The notes beneath the pieces were generated by a model that was given only the letters and a program-made list of their open reading frames with translations, searched no databases and was not told the origin of the DNA. The position numbers and the translations under genes are program-made. A stretch of 46,721 nucleotides of DNA from Deltaproteobacteria bacterium (GTDB lineage Bacteria > Desulfobacterota > Deferrimicrobia > Deferrimicrobiales > Deferrimicrobiaceae), in the NCBI GenBank assembly GCA_016218975.1, contig JACRCO010000078.1, positions 1 through 46,721 of the forward strand, given 5' to 3'. Shown here one piece after another: positions 6,606-14,692 of this stretch; the first letter of the stretch is position 1, and the number at the start of each line of letters is the position of its first letter.

Positions 6606-8519
6606 TCAGCGCACTTCAAATCGGTAGCGGCGTCCCAGCAGCGACACGCCCCCTCCGGGGGGGACGTACTCGCTGGACGGATCGATCTTGCCGTCACGAT
6701 TAATATCCACATAGATACCGTCGTTACTGAAGTTGCCGTCGTGGCGGCCACGTTCGGCGACCACCACCAGGAACTCGCGCCCTCCGACGATCGGCCGGCC
6801 CACCAGCTGGGTGCGGTTGTAGAAAGTGAGCTGCCGCTCCTTCCAAAGCCGATCATTGGTATAGAGCCACAGCGACAACGGCTTCTCGATCGGCGCGACG
6901 GTTGCCTGCACCTCCGCGGCAAAGACGCTGGTGCCACGACTTTGAATCGGTGGCCCGTCATCGGAAAGATCTCCATTGCGGTTGCGATCCAGCCACAATC
7001 GCGCCGGTGCACCGGCGGCCAGCACAATGGGGAAGTGTTGCGGTTCCTCTCCCAAAGACAGCTTGCCATACCAAACCTCACCATGATCCTCCGGCAGATT
7101 GCGGAGCCCTGCCGTTGATGTGCTGGAGAGGGGCAGAGGGGCATTCTCGGAGCGGGTTGCGACCCGGTTCTGCTGCGGCTGGAGACTCTTCATCTCCAGC
7201 CGGATCGTCTCCGCGCCTTCGGGACTGCTCTCGGTGCTCACAGATCGGTCGCGTGGGGGCTTCACGCCAGCCACATCGGCGGCCCGGCGCGGTACTTGCT
7301 CCGTCGGGCGGTCATGAAAGGCCAGCCACATCAGTGGAACCATCGCTGCGAAGAAGGCAGCAATGGCGCCGATCAGGAGCACGGCCGAGTGCCGTTGGGT
7401 CTGCCGCAGGCCGGGCAGCACGATATCAGGCTGGAAGGCGCCTGCCCCCTTGCCGGTCACCTCGCCCAAGGCGGCGGCGATGCCGCGCATAAGCTCCAGT
7501 TTGACCCGGAAGGCCTTCCAGGAGGCAAGCCGTATCGAATCGCCCGTACCCTCGATGATCACTGCCGCCAGTGTGCCCCGGACCAGCGGGTCGGATTTGA
7601 CCGTAACCGACCGGATCTCCGCCGTCGGCAGGTACATTGTCGCCGACCTGTACCGGTCGTTGCGGCCGGACCACCGGCGGTATTCGACCCGGTCGCGGGT
7701 AACGGTCAGTTCCTCGTGGCCGCGTAGCAAGCTCAGCAGCGAGCCGAAGGAGATCAACACGAAACCGATCATCACCCAGGTCAATACCACCAGCAGGGTG
7801 TCGTTCGGATACTGCGGCTGCATCATCCGGGCGATAGCTGCGGTCCCGCCGGCGATCAGCATCCCCAGAGCGCCGCGCCAGGCGGTCCAGGCGTTGCTGA
7901 ACCGGAATCGGTAGCCGCCGTATTCGGGGCGCACCTCGATGCCGCGAGCATCCACCCGGACCATGCTCGCACCTTCCGGGGTAGAGGTCTTGCGCACGGG
8001 CGCTTTGCCCCCCACCTGGTAGATCCCCAGTTCGGACTCATCCAACAGAGGCAATCTCAGCAGGTCGGCAAAGCTGTGCCAGGCAGAATCCCAACCCGCC
8101 GAGGAAAGCGAGTTGAACAGCCGCACCTCTTTCTGCGGGTTGCTGTGCGCGAGCAGAAGCTGATATTCGGTGTAGTCCGGACCGTCATTGGACTGGTGGC
8201 GGACGGCGCGGCGGAGCACACCGGTGAAGGCTTTCAGCGGTTCCTTCCAGCAGCGTGAACGTCCCACTCCCTTGCGTAACACCTCCACGGTGTCGCTGCT
8301 CAAGGTGACCACGGTACGACCGAACAGCGAAGAGAGCCCCGCGTAAAGAAACACCAGTCCCGGCAGGGAGAAAACCAGCAGAAAGAGGGTCATGGGGGTA
8401 TTCACCCCCTTCTTGATGGCGCCCATGATGATGCTGGCGTAAAGTGCTCCGCACCAGGCAAGCGAGAACAACACGATAAATGCGCCGCCGATACGCGAGC
8501 CTCGTTGCACGCTGTGCAT
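6606..8519 (-). CDS. large membrane protein with C-terminal DxNxDG motifs
   Basis: The protein has 637 residues. Two hydrophobic helices near the start (GGAFIVLFSLAWCGALYASI and PMTLFLLVFSLPGLVFLYAG) precede a soluble DUF3592-like segment. Two more pairs follow near residues 210-280 and around 390 (SAVLLIGAIAAFFAAMVPLM). A C-terminal domain of about 200 residues contains DRNRNGDLSDDG and DINRDGKIDPSSE, which resemble Ca-binding DxDxDG loops of dockerin or EF-hand type. I do not recognise the family. The start at 8519 lacks a good ribosome binding site, so it is uncertain. Confidence 0.6.
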   Translation of the reverse strand: MHSVQRGSRIGGAFIVLFSLAWCGALYASIIMGAIKKGVNTPMTLFLLVFSLPGLVFLYAGLSSLFGRTVVTLSSDTVEVLRKGVGRSRCWKEPLKAFTGVLRRAVRHQSNDGPDYTEYQLLLAHSNPQKEVRLFNSLSSAGWDSAWHSFADLLRLPLLDESELGIYQVGGKAPVRKTSTPEGASMVRVDARGIEVRPEYGGYRFRFSNAWTAWRGALGMLIAGGTAAIARMMQPQYPNDTLLVVLTWVMIGFVLISFGSLLSLLRGHEELTVTRDRVEYRRWSGRNDRYRSATMYLPTAEIRSVTVKSDPLVRGTLAAVIIEGTGDSIRLASWKAFRVKLELMRGIAAALGEVTGKGAGAFQPDIVLPGLRQTQRHSAVLLIGAIAAFFAAMVPLMWLAFHDRPTEQVPRRAADVAGVKPPRDRSVSTESSPEGAETIRLEMKSLQPQQNRVATRSENAPLPLSSTSTAGLRNLPEDHGEVWYGKLSLGEEPQHFPIVLAAGAPARLWLDRNRNGDLSDDGPPIQSRGTSVFAAEVQATVAPIEKPLSLWLYTNDRLWKERQLTFYNRTQLVGRPIVGGREFLVVVAERGRHDGNFSNDGIYVDINRDGKIDPSSEYVPPGGGVSLLGRRYRFEVR

Positions 8520-8926
8520 CGGAAGGATGTGCTCGTCAGGTGTCCAGACAATCTTGTTACGGTCGCCGCTTTGCAGGAGACCTCCGGTTCAGCACGCTGC
8601 ACGTCAGTACGACTTCGCGCAACGCCGGTTTCGGCGGTCTTTCTCGGTCAGTATATACGCCGCGTGATGTGATGCAACCCGTAACCCATGCACACGTCGG
8701 GTGTTGAAACGGAAGGGGTGGTGGGGGATGTCCGGCCCCCGGTCGCCTTACTGCGGTCCTGGGTCCCTTTTTTATTTCGACCTCCAAATCTGCCGTAGCG
8801 TCGACATCCGACAACTGAACCTTCCGAATCACCTCTGGTCCCATGCGTCCACAACGGCGCGTGTTGCCTTTTCGCCTGGTTCATGTGAATATGGACCATG
8901 AATGTGTCCACAAGGGAGGGAACATT
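8520..8926. other. intergenic stretch without a recognisable gene
   Basis: About 400 bases separate the divergently transcribed membrane protein and Phd antitoxin genes. Small open frames exist on both strands, but none shows a domain, a plausible ribosome binding site or sensible composition. A run of G and C words around 8715-8755 could form secondary structure. I see no tRNA or identifiable regulatory RNA. Confidence 0.4.
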
Positions 8927-9178
8927 ATGCCGAGACCCGCAAGTTTGAAGTTCGTGGGGGTGAGGGAGTTCAAAGAGAAATTGACCGGCTTGCTCGGGAA
9001 GAAGGAAGAAGTCGTAGTTACCCGGCATGGCAAGCCGATCGCTCGGGTCGTGCCAGTGAGGAAGGGTTCCCCCGAGGATCTGCTCCTCGAGATCGGGATG
9101 GTACTGAAAGAGGCGGGTGTGTCGAAGGAGGAAGCGTTACGGGCGCTCCAGGCAGCCCAAAAAGCCGTCCATGGTTAG
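8927..9178 (+). CDS. Phd/YefM-family antitoxin
   Basis: This 83-residue protein has the Phd/YefM N-terminal fold: LKFVGVREFKEKLTGLLGKK, followed by EEVVVTRHGKPIARVVPV, the typical block that binds DNA. The C-terminal part (EIGMVLKEAGVSKEEALRAL) is the toxin-binding region. The ATG at 8927 is preceded by GGGAGGG at a proper distance. It overlaps the PIN toxin gene by 8 bases, the normal arrangement of such pairs, and would repress the operon together with the toxin. Confidence 0.85.
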   Translation: MPRPASLKFVGVREFKEKLTGLLGKKEEVVVTRHGKPIARVVPVRKGSPEDLLLEIGMVLKEAGVSKEEALRALQAAQKAVHG

Positions 9179-9602
9179 GATCGTCGTCGACGCCAACGTC
9201 CTTGTCTCAGCGGCCTTCGGCGGGACGCCTCTGACCGCCGTGGGCAAGGCGTTCTCGGTCGGGGAGGTCTATCTTTCCCCGCCCATTGTAGCGGAGATAG
9301 GGGGGACGATCGAGCGTTTGTCTTCGAAACTGGGGGTCGATAAGACGAAGACCTTGTCGGCTTTATGGAAGCGCTTCCAAACCCTCTGCCGAATGGCGGA
9401 GCCCGAAAGAAACGTGGCGATCTGCCGAGATCCCAAGGATGACGCCTATCTTTCGCTTTGCGTGGTTGTCGGAGCACACTTTCTGATCACCGGCGACAAG
9501 GACCTTCTCGCGGTCGTGCCGGCACGAGTGTCTGCGTTGCCAAAGGGCCTGAAAATCCTGACCCCCCGGGAGTTCATGGAGACCGTTGTCGGGGAGAGTT
9601 GA
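9171..9602 (+). CDS. PIN-domain toxin (VapC-like, PIN family COG1569 type)
   Basis: This 143-residue PIN-domain ribonuclease would cleave RNA when released from the upstream antitoxin. Visible acidic residues are the Asp in IVVDANVLVSAAFGG, Glu in PPIVAEIGG, and the pair in CRDPKDDAYLSLCV and LITGDKDLL, the usual Mg-binding quartet. The length fits the family. The frame is intact and the start overlaps the antitoxin, so unlike the two pairs further left this module looks functional. Confidence 0.85.
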   Translation: MVRIVVDANVLVSAAFGGTPLTAVGKAFSVGEVYLSPPIVAEIGGTIERLSSKLGVDKTKTLSALWKRFQTLCRMAEPERNVAICRDPKDDAYLSLCVVVGAHFLITGDKDLLAVVPARVSALPKGLKILTPREFMETVVGES

Positions 9603-9698
9603 CGTGCGCGACCGGGCGCGTCCGATGGGGGCTGCCTGGGGTTCAGGGTGCGTGGGAGCGGACGGGCGACTCCGCGCTGGGCAGGAAGGAGAGCCAGA

Positions 9699-10081
9699 TG
9701 GCCGACGAGATCCCGGAGAACGTGAACGGCTATGTTTTCCAGGATGGGCGTTGCGTCTCCATCGAAGATGCGGACACGATCTACCAGAAAATCGTCTCGA
9801 AAGTGGAAGATCCGGGGCAGATACGCGGCATACTGCGCGGCCTGGTCGACGAATGTCTGAATGCGGGATTGATGAAGGCCGCACTTGCTTACCTTGAGAA
9901 AGAGGCCTCTCTCACAGATGACCCGAAGGGATTGGCGAGGATCCACCTGACCACCGGGACGGTAATAACGGGCCGACTGGCTCAAATATGGCTCGCGAAA
10001 AGTTTTAAGACGGACAGGAAATGGAGCCCTCCCTATACGTCGCCGGAGCTCGAAGATCGCTTCGACCTATCCCGGCCATAA
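9699..10081 (+). CDS. small protein of unknown function, C-terminus probably altered
   Basis: The predicted 127-residue protein begins MADEIPENVNGYVFQDGRCV and has a helical middle (GILRGLVDECLNAGLMKAAL). An AGGAAGGAG-type site precedes the ATG. I do not recognise a domain. From about residue 90 the frame runs through the dispersed GACTGGCTCA repeat (9968-10006), so the last 35-40 residues are probably not native and the gene looks truncated by that repeat. It follows the PIN toxin by 96 bases on the same strand. Confidence 0.5.
9968..10006 (+). repeat. dispersed repeat containing GACTGGCTCA, copy 2
   Basis: The copy matches 4372-4411 in GGCC-GACTGGCTCA, two variable bases, TATGGCTCGCG and the following A/T-rich part. 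It lies inside the 3' end of the small gene above. Confidence 0.5.
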
Positions 10082-10090
10082 ATTATCGAT

Positions 10091-10720
10091 TTATGCCTTT
10101 GATCGACCGAATCCCGCGGAGCCGAAGAAACGCTCGAGAGCTTCGACGGTTTGTTCGGGGGCTTCTTCCGGGAAAAAATGACCGGCATCAATCGAGTGAC
10201 CCCGGACATTGTTGCCCCACGCGCTCCAAATCGCGACGGGGCCACCCTCCTCGGTGTACCAGTTGTCTATCGCTCCACGATCGCTCCAGATCGCCAGAAT
10301 AGGGCAAATAATGCGCCGGCCACTCACGCGCACTGCCCTGTCGTGCTCGCGGTCGATGGTCGCTGCGGCCCGATACCCCTCGCAAATTGCGTGTGCATGG
10401 TCCGGATCCTGAGGAAGTCTTACATAAGCCTCACGGACCTCTGGAGGGAATATGGACGAAGGAGTGCCCCATCCCCCGAGGGCGTCGTCGACGATGGCTT
10501 CGGGGACGGCCACCAGGATGCGTTCCGGAAGCGGTTCGGGCTGGGCTAGTAACGACCAGGGCCAGAAGTTCAGCGCGAGCCTGGCATCGGCGCGTTCCCA
10601 AACCTCCTCCGTCGGCAAGATGTCGAGAACGGCGAGTTGGTCCACGCGATCTGCATGATCGAGTGCCATGCGATATGCGACGCGGCCGACACGGTCGTGC
10701 CCGGCGAGCGCTGAGCCAAG
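10091..10720 (-). pseudogene. haloacetate dehalogenase / epoxide hydrolase-like alpha/beta hydrolase, 5'-truncated
   Basis: The minus strand reads AGHDRVGRVAYRMALDHADR, then VDQLAVLDILPT, and ends with GHSIDAGHFFPEEAPEQTVE. This is the C-terminal two thirds of a fluoroacetate-dehalogenase-like alpha/beta hydrolase, with the nucleophile elbow (HDR) and the final catalytic His in GHFFPEEAP. The first 90 or so residues, including the oxyanion-hole HGxP region, are missing, and homology stops next to the following gene. The usual Gly after HDR is Val. A shorter frame from an ATG at 10669 would lack the nucleophile, so I call it a remnant. Confidence 0.7.
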
Positions 10721-10732
10721 TCCCGAGGTCGA

Positions 10733-11293
10733 TCAGGCGGCCCCGGCTCGCGGAACCCGCGGCGAACCCGAAGCATCGATCCGCCGTCTGAACGCTTCGT
10801 GGATCTGCGCCCGCCGCCCGGCCAGCATCACGACGAACACGACGTAGTGGCTGACGAGGAGTGCCGGCACCCAGAACGCCGGTATCCAGTAGGCCGCGCC
10901 CATGAAAGCGGGCGCCCCGTAGATCGTGGCCAGGGTGATCGCAAGAAGCAGGTCGGTCGTTCCGACGATATTGAACAGCCAGACCAGAAACCGGCTGCCC
11001 TCGCGATTTCCCGCAACCGCGAATATGCCGACAAACGCCAGGACGGCGGTGAAAAGATCGCCGATCGCCGCGGGATATGCGAACTGCAGGGGCATACCCG
11101 GGTAGGTGGCGCCCCTGGCCAGGAACATCAGGCCGAGGTGCCGCAGGGAATGCAGTATAAGGATCGGGATCAGGATCGCCCGCGGACTCAATTCTCCGAC
11201 CTTCGGCAGAACATAGATCCGGGCGCCGATGTAAAAGACCGCGGTGCTGAAGATCAGGTTGATCGTGAGAATCCTTTCTGGAATTGCATCCAT
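10733..11293 (-). CDS. integral membrane protein of unknown function
   Basis: The protein has 186 residues with five or six hydrophobic segments, among them ILTINLIFSTAVFYIGARIY, AILIPILILHSLRHLGLMFL, AIGDLFTAVLAFVGIFAVAG and LVWLFNIVGTTDLLLAITLA. GGAGGG lies 4 bases before the ATG at 11293. I do not recognise the family. The last residues (SGSPRVPRAGAA) end at the junction with the truncated hydrolase, so the C-terminus may have been changed by the rearrangement. Confidence 0.65.
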   Translation of the reverse strand: MDAIPERILTINLIFSTAVFYIGARIYVLPKVGELSPRAILIPILILHSLRHLGLMFLARGATYPGMPLQFAYPAAIGDLFTAVLAFVGIFAVAGNREGSRFLVWLFNIVGTTDLLLAITLATIYGAPAFMGAAYWIPAFWVPALLVSHYVVFVVMLAGRRAQIHEAFRRRIDASGSPRVPRAGAA

Positions 11294-11522
11294 ATCGCCC
11301 TCCAGTAAGCGTTTGGATGGCGTCCCGCAACGACGAGATGCTCTTTGCCGGAGAAAGGAGGAAGCGGGAGAATCGGGTGCCGCAATCTCTTGAGATTTAC
11401 TGAATTCACCGCCTTGTCCACGCCATCTAAAGAAACAGGCAATAACCGACAGAACTCGGGGGTTCACTCGAATCGAGTTAACGGAATGCGCGTTTGCAGG
11501 CGACCTGAAAGGAGAATGAATC

Positions 11523-12329
11523 ATGGGGGATCCCGCAAGGAAGATAAAAGCGACGACACACATGACCGGGACACGTAAGGAGTGGCTCGTGGCGAGGCTG
11601 GAGCTGCTCACGGCGGAGAAGGAACTCACGCGCCGCAGCGACGAGCTGGCGCGGCGGCGGCAGGAGCTGCCGTGGGTTCGGGTCGACAAGGAGTATCGAT
11701 TCGAGACCGACGAGGGGAGCGCCTCGCTGGCGGACCTCTTCCGAGGGCGCTCGCAGCTCATCGTCTACCACTTCATGTTCGGGCCCGACTACACGGCGGG
11801 GTGTCCGTCCTGCTCGGCGGTCGCGGACGGCTTCAACGGGTTCGTCGTCCACCTTGCCAACCATGACGTTATGCTCTGGGCGGTGTCGCGTGCTCCGCTT
11901 GCGACGCTGCAGGCGTATAAGCGTCGGATGGGATGGGGCTTCCCATGGGCCTCCTCGGGAGGCAGCGATTTCAATTACGACTTCAGCGTCTCGTTCACGG
12001 AAGAGCAGCAGCGCGCGGGAAACATCGAATACAACTACCGCAAGGGCGGAGTCAGCTCACGCGAGATCGAGATCGAGACGAGCGAGACGGTGACTGATGA
12101 AGGAACGAAGCTCGCGGCGACAGTCGGCACGGACTGGGCAACGTACATCCGGGAGACTCCCGGCATGAGCGCGTTCGCGCTCGAGGACGGCGTCGTCTAT
12201 CACACCTATTCCGCGTATGCGCGCGGATTGGACGGCCTCTGGGGCATGTACCAGTGGCTCGACCGTGCTCCCAAGGGGCGCAACGAGACCGGCGGCCTCT
12301 GGTTCCGCCGCCACGACGAGTACGACTAG
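11523..12329 (+). CDS. DUF899-family thioredoxin-like protein
   Basis: This 268-residue protein matches the DUF899 family (AhpC/TSA-like fold). The N-terminal part has RKEWLVARLELLTAEKELTR and ELPWVRVDKEYRFETDEG; the middle has LIVYHFMFGPDYTAGCPSCS with a CxxC at the position of a peroxiredoxin-like active site; the end has EDGVVYHTYSAYARGLDGLW. The family is not biochemically defined and is often annotated as a dithiol-disulfide oxidoreductase. GAAAGGAG precedes the ATG. Downstream lies a copy of the 17-base dispersed repeat. Confidence 0.85.
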   Translation: MGDPARKIKATTHMTGTRKEWLVARLELLTAEKELTRRSDELARRRQELPWVRVDKEYRFETDEGSASLADLFRGRSQLIVYHFMFGPDYTAGCPSCSAVADGFNGFVVHLANHDVMLWAVSRAPLATLQAYKRRMGWGFPWASSGGSDFNYDFSVSFTEEQQRAGNIEYNYRKGGVSSREIEIETSETVTDEGTKLAATVGTDWATYIRETPGMSAFALEDGVVYHTYSAYARGLDGLWGMYQWLDRAPKGRNETGGLWFRRHDEYD

Positions 12330-12363
12330 CCCGCGTTTCTCACCACGGTTCGTCGCGAGGCGG
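12329..12363 (+). repeat. dispersed GGCCCGCATTTCTCACC repeat, copy 1
   Basis: GCCCGCGTTTCTCACC begins at the last base of the upstream stop codon and is followed by ACGGTTCGTCGCGAGGCGG. The same two-part unit recurs at 14378-14412 (GCACGCATTTTTCACC, then GGTTCGTAGCGAGGCGG). Shorter copies are at 20017-20032, and inverted at 40259-40275 and 44634-44647. Confidence 0.55.
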
Positions 12364-12536
12364 GAGCCATCACCGTCGAACGTCTCGCGCCGGCCGGTGA
12401 GCGTGTCGCGCGAGCCATCGGCGCCGTCGTCGCCAAGCGGCGGGATCCGGGTTTCCGCATGGCATGAATCGGCAATCGTTTATCGATCACCAACGCGAAG
12501 AACGCTGCGGCTTTCGCGGCATGAAAGGAGGCGAAA

Positions 12537-13034
12537 ATGCGTAGGTTCAGGATCTTTCGGCTCGGAATCCTCTTGTCGGCCATGTTGATGGTCACCCTGT
12601 TGAATCCGAAATCCACGCTTGCCGGGGAAAAAACCCAAAAATCCCTGTATGATCGGCTTGGCGGGGTTTATAACATAGCCCCGGTCGTCGACGAATTCCT
12701 GGAACTCCTGTACGTTGACGACGTGCTTAACGCCAATCCGAAGATCAAGGAAGCGAGGGACCGGGTTCCCAGGTCCTACCTCAAGTACCATGTAACTTCC
12801 CTTGTATGCCAGACGGCCGGCGGCCCCGAAAAGTACACGGGCCGGGGGATGAAGGAATCCCACCAGCATCTCAATATATCCGAGAAGGAATGGCAGTCGA
12901 TGCTGGTCGATTTCAAGGCGGTCCTGTACAAGTTCAAGGTGCCGGAGCAGGAGCAGAAGGAACTTTTCGCGATCGTGGATAGCACGAAAAAAGATATCGT
13001 CATGTCCCCGATGGGGATGGGGAAACATCAGTAA
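12537..13034 (+). CDS. exported group 1 truncated hemoglobin
   Basis: This 165-residue protein has an N-terminal signal peptide (FRIFRLGILLSAMLMVTLLN up to about STLAGE) followed by a 2-over-2 globin: SLYDRLGGVYNIAPVVDEFL, then NPKIKEARDRVPRSYLKYHV, then CQTAGGPEKYTGRGMKESHQ with the proximal His at the end of that block (SHQHLNIS). Family members bind oxygen or NO. Location outside the cytoplasm is less common; here it suggests NO or oxygen detoxification in the periplasm, possibly with c-type cytochromes. GAAAGGAGG precedes the ATG. Confidence 0.85.
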   Translation: MRRFRIFRLGILLSAMLMVTLLNPKSTLAGEKTQKSLYDRLGGVYNIAPVVDEFLELLYVDDVLNANPKIKEARDRVPRSYLKYHVTSLVCQTAGGPEKYTGRGMKESHQHLNISEKEWQSMLVDFKAVLYKFKVPEQEQKELFAIVDSTKKDIVMSPMGMGKHQ

Positions 13035-13044
13035 GTCGGACCCT

Positions 13045-13078
13045 TGAGTTTGGCGGGCAGACCGCCCGCCCAAACTCA
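13045..13078 (+). terminator. strong hairpin after truncated hemoglobin
   Basis: TGAGTTTGGCGGGC at 13045-13058 pairs with GCCCGCCCAAACTCA at 13064-13078 (14 pairs with one bulged base), loop AGACC. No T-run follows, so it is a factor-assisted terminator or an mRNA-stabilising hairpin. Confidence 0.6.
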
Positions 13079-13312
13079 GGGGGGTCAACAACCGGTAGCC
13101 CGGTCCGCCTCGGTGAACGCGCGCTCCAGAAAAGAATTCAAAGTATACAGCCAGCCGGCGCGCCCGCCGCTCTCCGCCGGCCCCGGACGCCGGTTCGAAG
13201 CCTGGTTCGCCTCGCCGTTGCTTCCCTCGCCGCCGAACCCCGCGGGCATTCCTCCATGAGCACCATGTACGCCCGGTTCGACTGATTTTAAAAACCATCC
13301 CATATGTACTTG

Positions 13313-13406
13313 TGATACAAATCCGCAGAAAACGGATTCAGGGCCGGAAGGGAACCCGGCCAACTGCCGGGGTTCATCTCGCCGTAATGCGCAACTTTGT
13401 GTATCA
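13313..13406 (+). ncRNA. structured leader upstream of cysteine synthase
   Basis: TGATACA (13313-13319) pairs perfectly with TGTATCA (13400-13406) to close a multibranch structure. Inside are a 6-bp hairpin AATCCG/CGGATT (13320-13338) and two mutually exclusive hairpins that share CCCGGC: GGCCGG (13342-13347) with CCGGCC (13356-13361), or GAACCCGGC (13352-13360) with GCCGGGGTTC (13666-type strand at 13366-13375). The element ends 33 bases before the cysteine synthase ATG. It matches no riboswitch consensus I know. The rest of the 13035-13439 gap shows no gene. Confidence 0.4.
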
Positions 13407-13439
13407 TTAGCTCACTTTCATGCTTTGGAGAGGCGGATA

Positions 13440-14378
13440 ATGCAGACGACCGTCAAGCAAATGAGCCGCCACGACCTTCGCTCCGCCGTTGGGTCGACGC
13501 CGCTGGTGGAATTGAAATCGATCAACCGGAACCCGCGGGTGCGCATACTGGCGAAGCTCGAGGGGAACAATCCGGGCGGATCGGTCAAAGATCGGCCGGC
13601 CCTGTACATGCTTACCGGGGCCGAGGCGCGCGGCGAGCTTACGCATGCGAAAACGATCCTGGAGCCCACTTCCGGGAACACGGGGATCGCCATCGCAATG
13701 TTCGGCGCGGCGAAGGGATACCGCGTCAAGCTCGCTATGCCAGCCTGCGTAAGCGTCGAACGACGGGCGGTGCTTTCGGCTTACGGGGCGGACCTTGTAC
13801 TGTCGCCGGCGGAAGAGGGGACCGACGGCGCCATCCGCCTTGCGCACCGTATCCTGCAGGATAACCCTGAGCGATATTACATGCCGAACCAGTACGCCAA
13901 CCCCGATAACGTGCGAGCCCACTACGAGACGACGGGTCCCGAGGTTCTTGCCCAAACCGATGGAGATGCCGATTGTTTCGTGGCAGGCATGGGAACCGGG
14001 GGGACGCTTATGGGCGTAGCCCGGTTCCTGAAAGAGAAAAAGCCGCAGGCCCTGGTGATCGGCGTCGAACCCCGCCTGGGCCACAAGATACAAGGTCTGA
14101 AAAACATGAAGGAAGCGATCGTCCCCCCCATCTATCGTGAGGAGAACCTGTCCGGCAAGATCGTCGTGGACGACGAACCGGCATTCGAGATGTCGCGCCG
14201 CCTTGCGGTCGAGGAGGGACTCTTCGTCGGCATGTCGAGCGGTGCAGCCGTGGCCGGGGCGATGGAAGCTGCGAAGAGTATCGGCGACGGCACGATAGTC
14301 GTCCTCATGCCTGATCGCGGAGACAGGTACCTGAGCACGTCCCTCTTCCGTTCCGTCTGCGCCAAGTGTCCCCCATAG
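13440..14378 (+). CDS. cysM: PLP-dependent cysteine synthase (CysM/CysK family)
   Basis: This 312-residue enzyme would form L-cysteine from an activated serine and sulfide or thiosulfate in the cytoplasm. Family motifs are GSTPLVELKSI, LEGNNPGGSVKDRPAL with the PLP-binding Lys, EPTSGNTGIAIAMFGAAKGY (substrate loop), GMGTGGTLMGVARFL (phosphate loop) and GMSSGAAVAGAMEAA. The GNTGIA and RPAL variants are closer to CysM-type than to classical CysK, but the substrate cannot be decided by sequence alone. I chose the ATG at 13440 with GGAGAGG upstream; a TTG 15 bases earlier is possible. A structured leader precedes it. Confidence 0.85.
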   Translation: MQTTVKQMSRHDLRSAVGSTPLVELKSINRNPRVRILAKLEGNNPGGSVKDRPALYMLTGAEARGELTHAKTILEPTSGNTGIAIAMFGAAKGYRVKLAMPACVSVERRAVLSAYGADLVLSPAEEGTDGAIRLAHRILQDNPERYYMPNQYANPDNVRAHYETTGPEVLAQTDGDADCFVAGMGTGGTLMGVARFLKEKKPQALVIGVEPRLGHKIQGLKNMKEAIVPPIYREENLSGKIVVDDEPAFEMSRRLAVEEGLFVGMSSGAAVAGAMEAAKSIGDGTIVVLMPDRGDRYLSTSLFRSVCAKCPP

Positions 14379-14412
14379 CACGCATTTTTCACCGGGGTTC
14401 GTAGCGAGGCGG
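14378..14412 (+). repeat. dispersed GGCCCGCATTTCTCACC repeat, copy 2
   Basis: GCACGCATTTTTCACC starts at the last base of the cysM stop codon and is followed by GGGGTTCGTAGCGAGGCGG, matching copy 1 at 12329-12363 in both halves. The rest of the gap to 14692 holds no gene that I can see. Confidence 0.55.
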
Positions 14413-14571
14413 TGGAGGCGGGTATGGCTGCAAATCGTCGCGACCGCCATAAGTTCTTCGGTTAAGAGCCAGGTGTGGTGCTTAGGTCCGTTTTGAACCT
14501 TCCCGGCGTATCCTTGCATCGAATAGCGTGGCGACGGCAGAGCTGTGGAACCGAGTGGAAGCCCCGGTCGC

Positions 14572-14600
14572 TTGACGACTCCTTTTTTATTAATAAATAC
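14572..14600 (+). promoter_or_regulatory. candidate promoter for rubrerythrin
   Basis: TTGACG at 14572-14577 is followed after 16 bases by an AT-rich TAAATA. The -35 box is good and the -10 box weak. It lies about 95 bases upstream of the rubrerythrin ATG. Confidence 0.35.
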
Positions 14601-14692
14601 GAATGTCTGAATTAAAAAGTTGAAAGTATAAGTTCGGCTTTGGGCTCGCGAAGGAGAAGGGCGAACTTACTTCCATCGAAAAGGAGAAGCGT

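Noticed and set aside
13085-13363. A 92-codon frame on the minus strand before cysM
   Set aside because: It has no ribosome binding site or domain, and it overlaps the structured leader and the terminator-like region.
13313-13406. SAM, cobalamin or c-di-GMP riboswitch
   Set aside because: The conserved core words of these classes are absent, so only an unassigned structured leader is reported.
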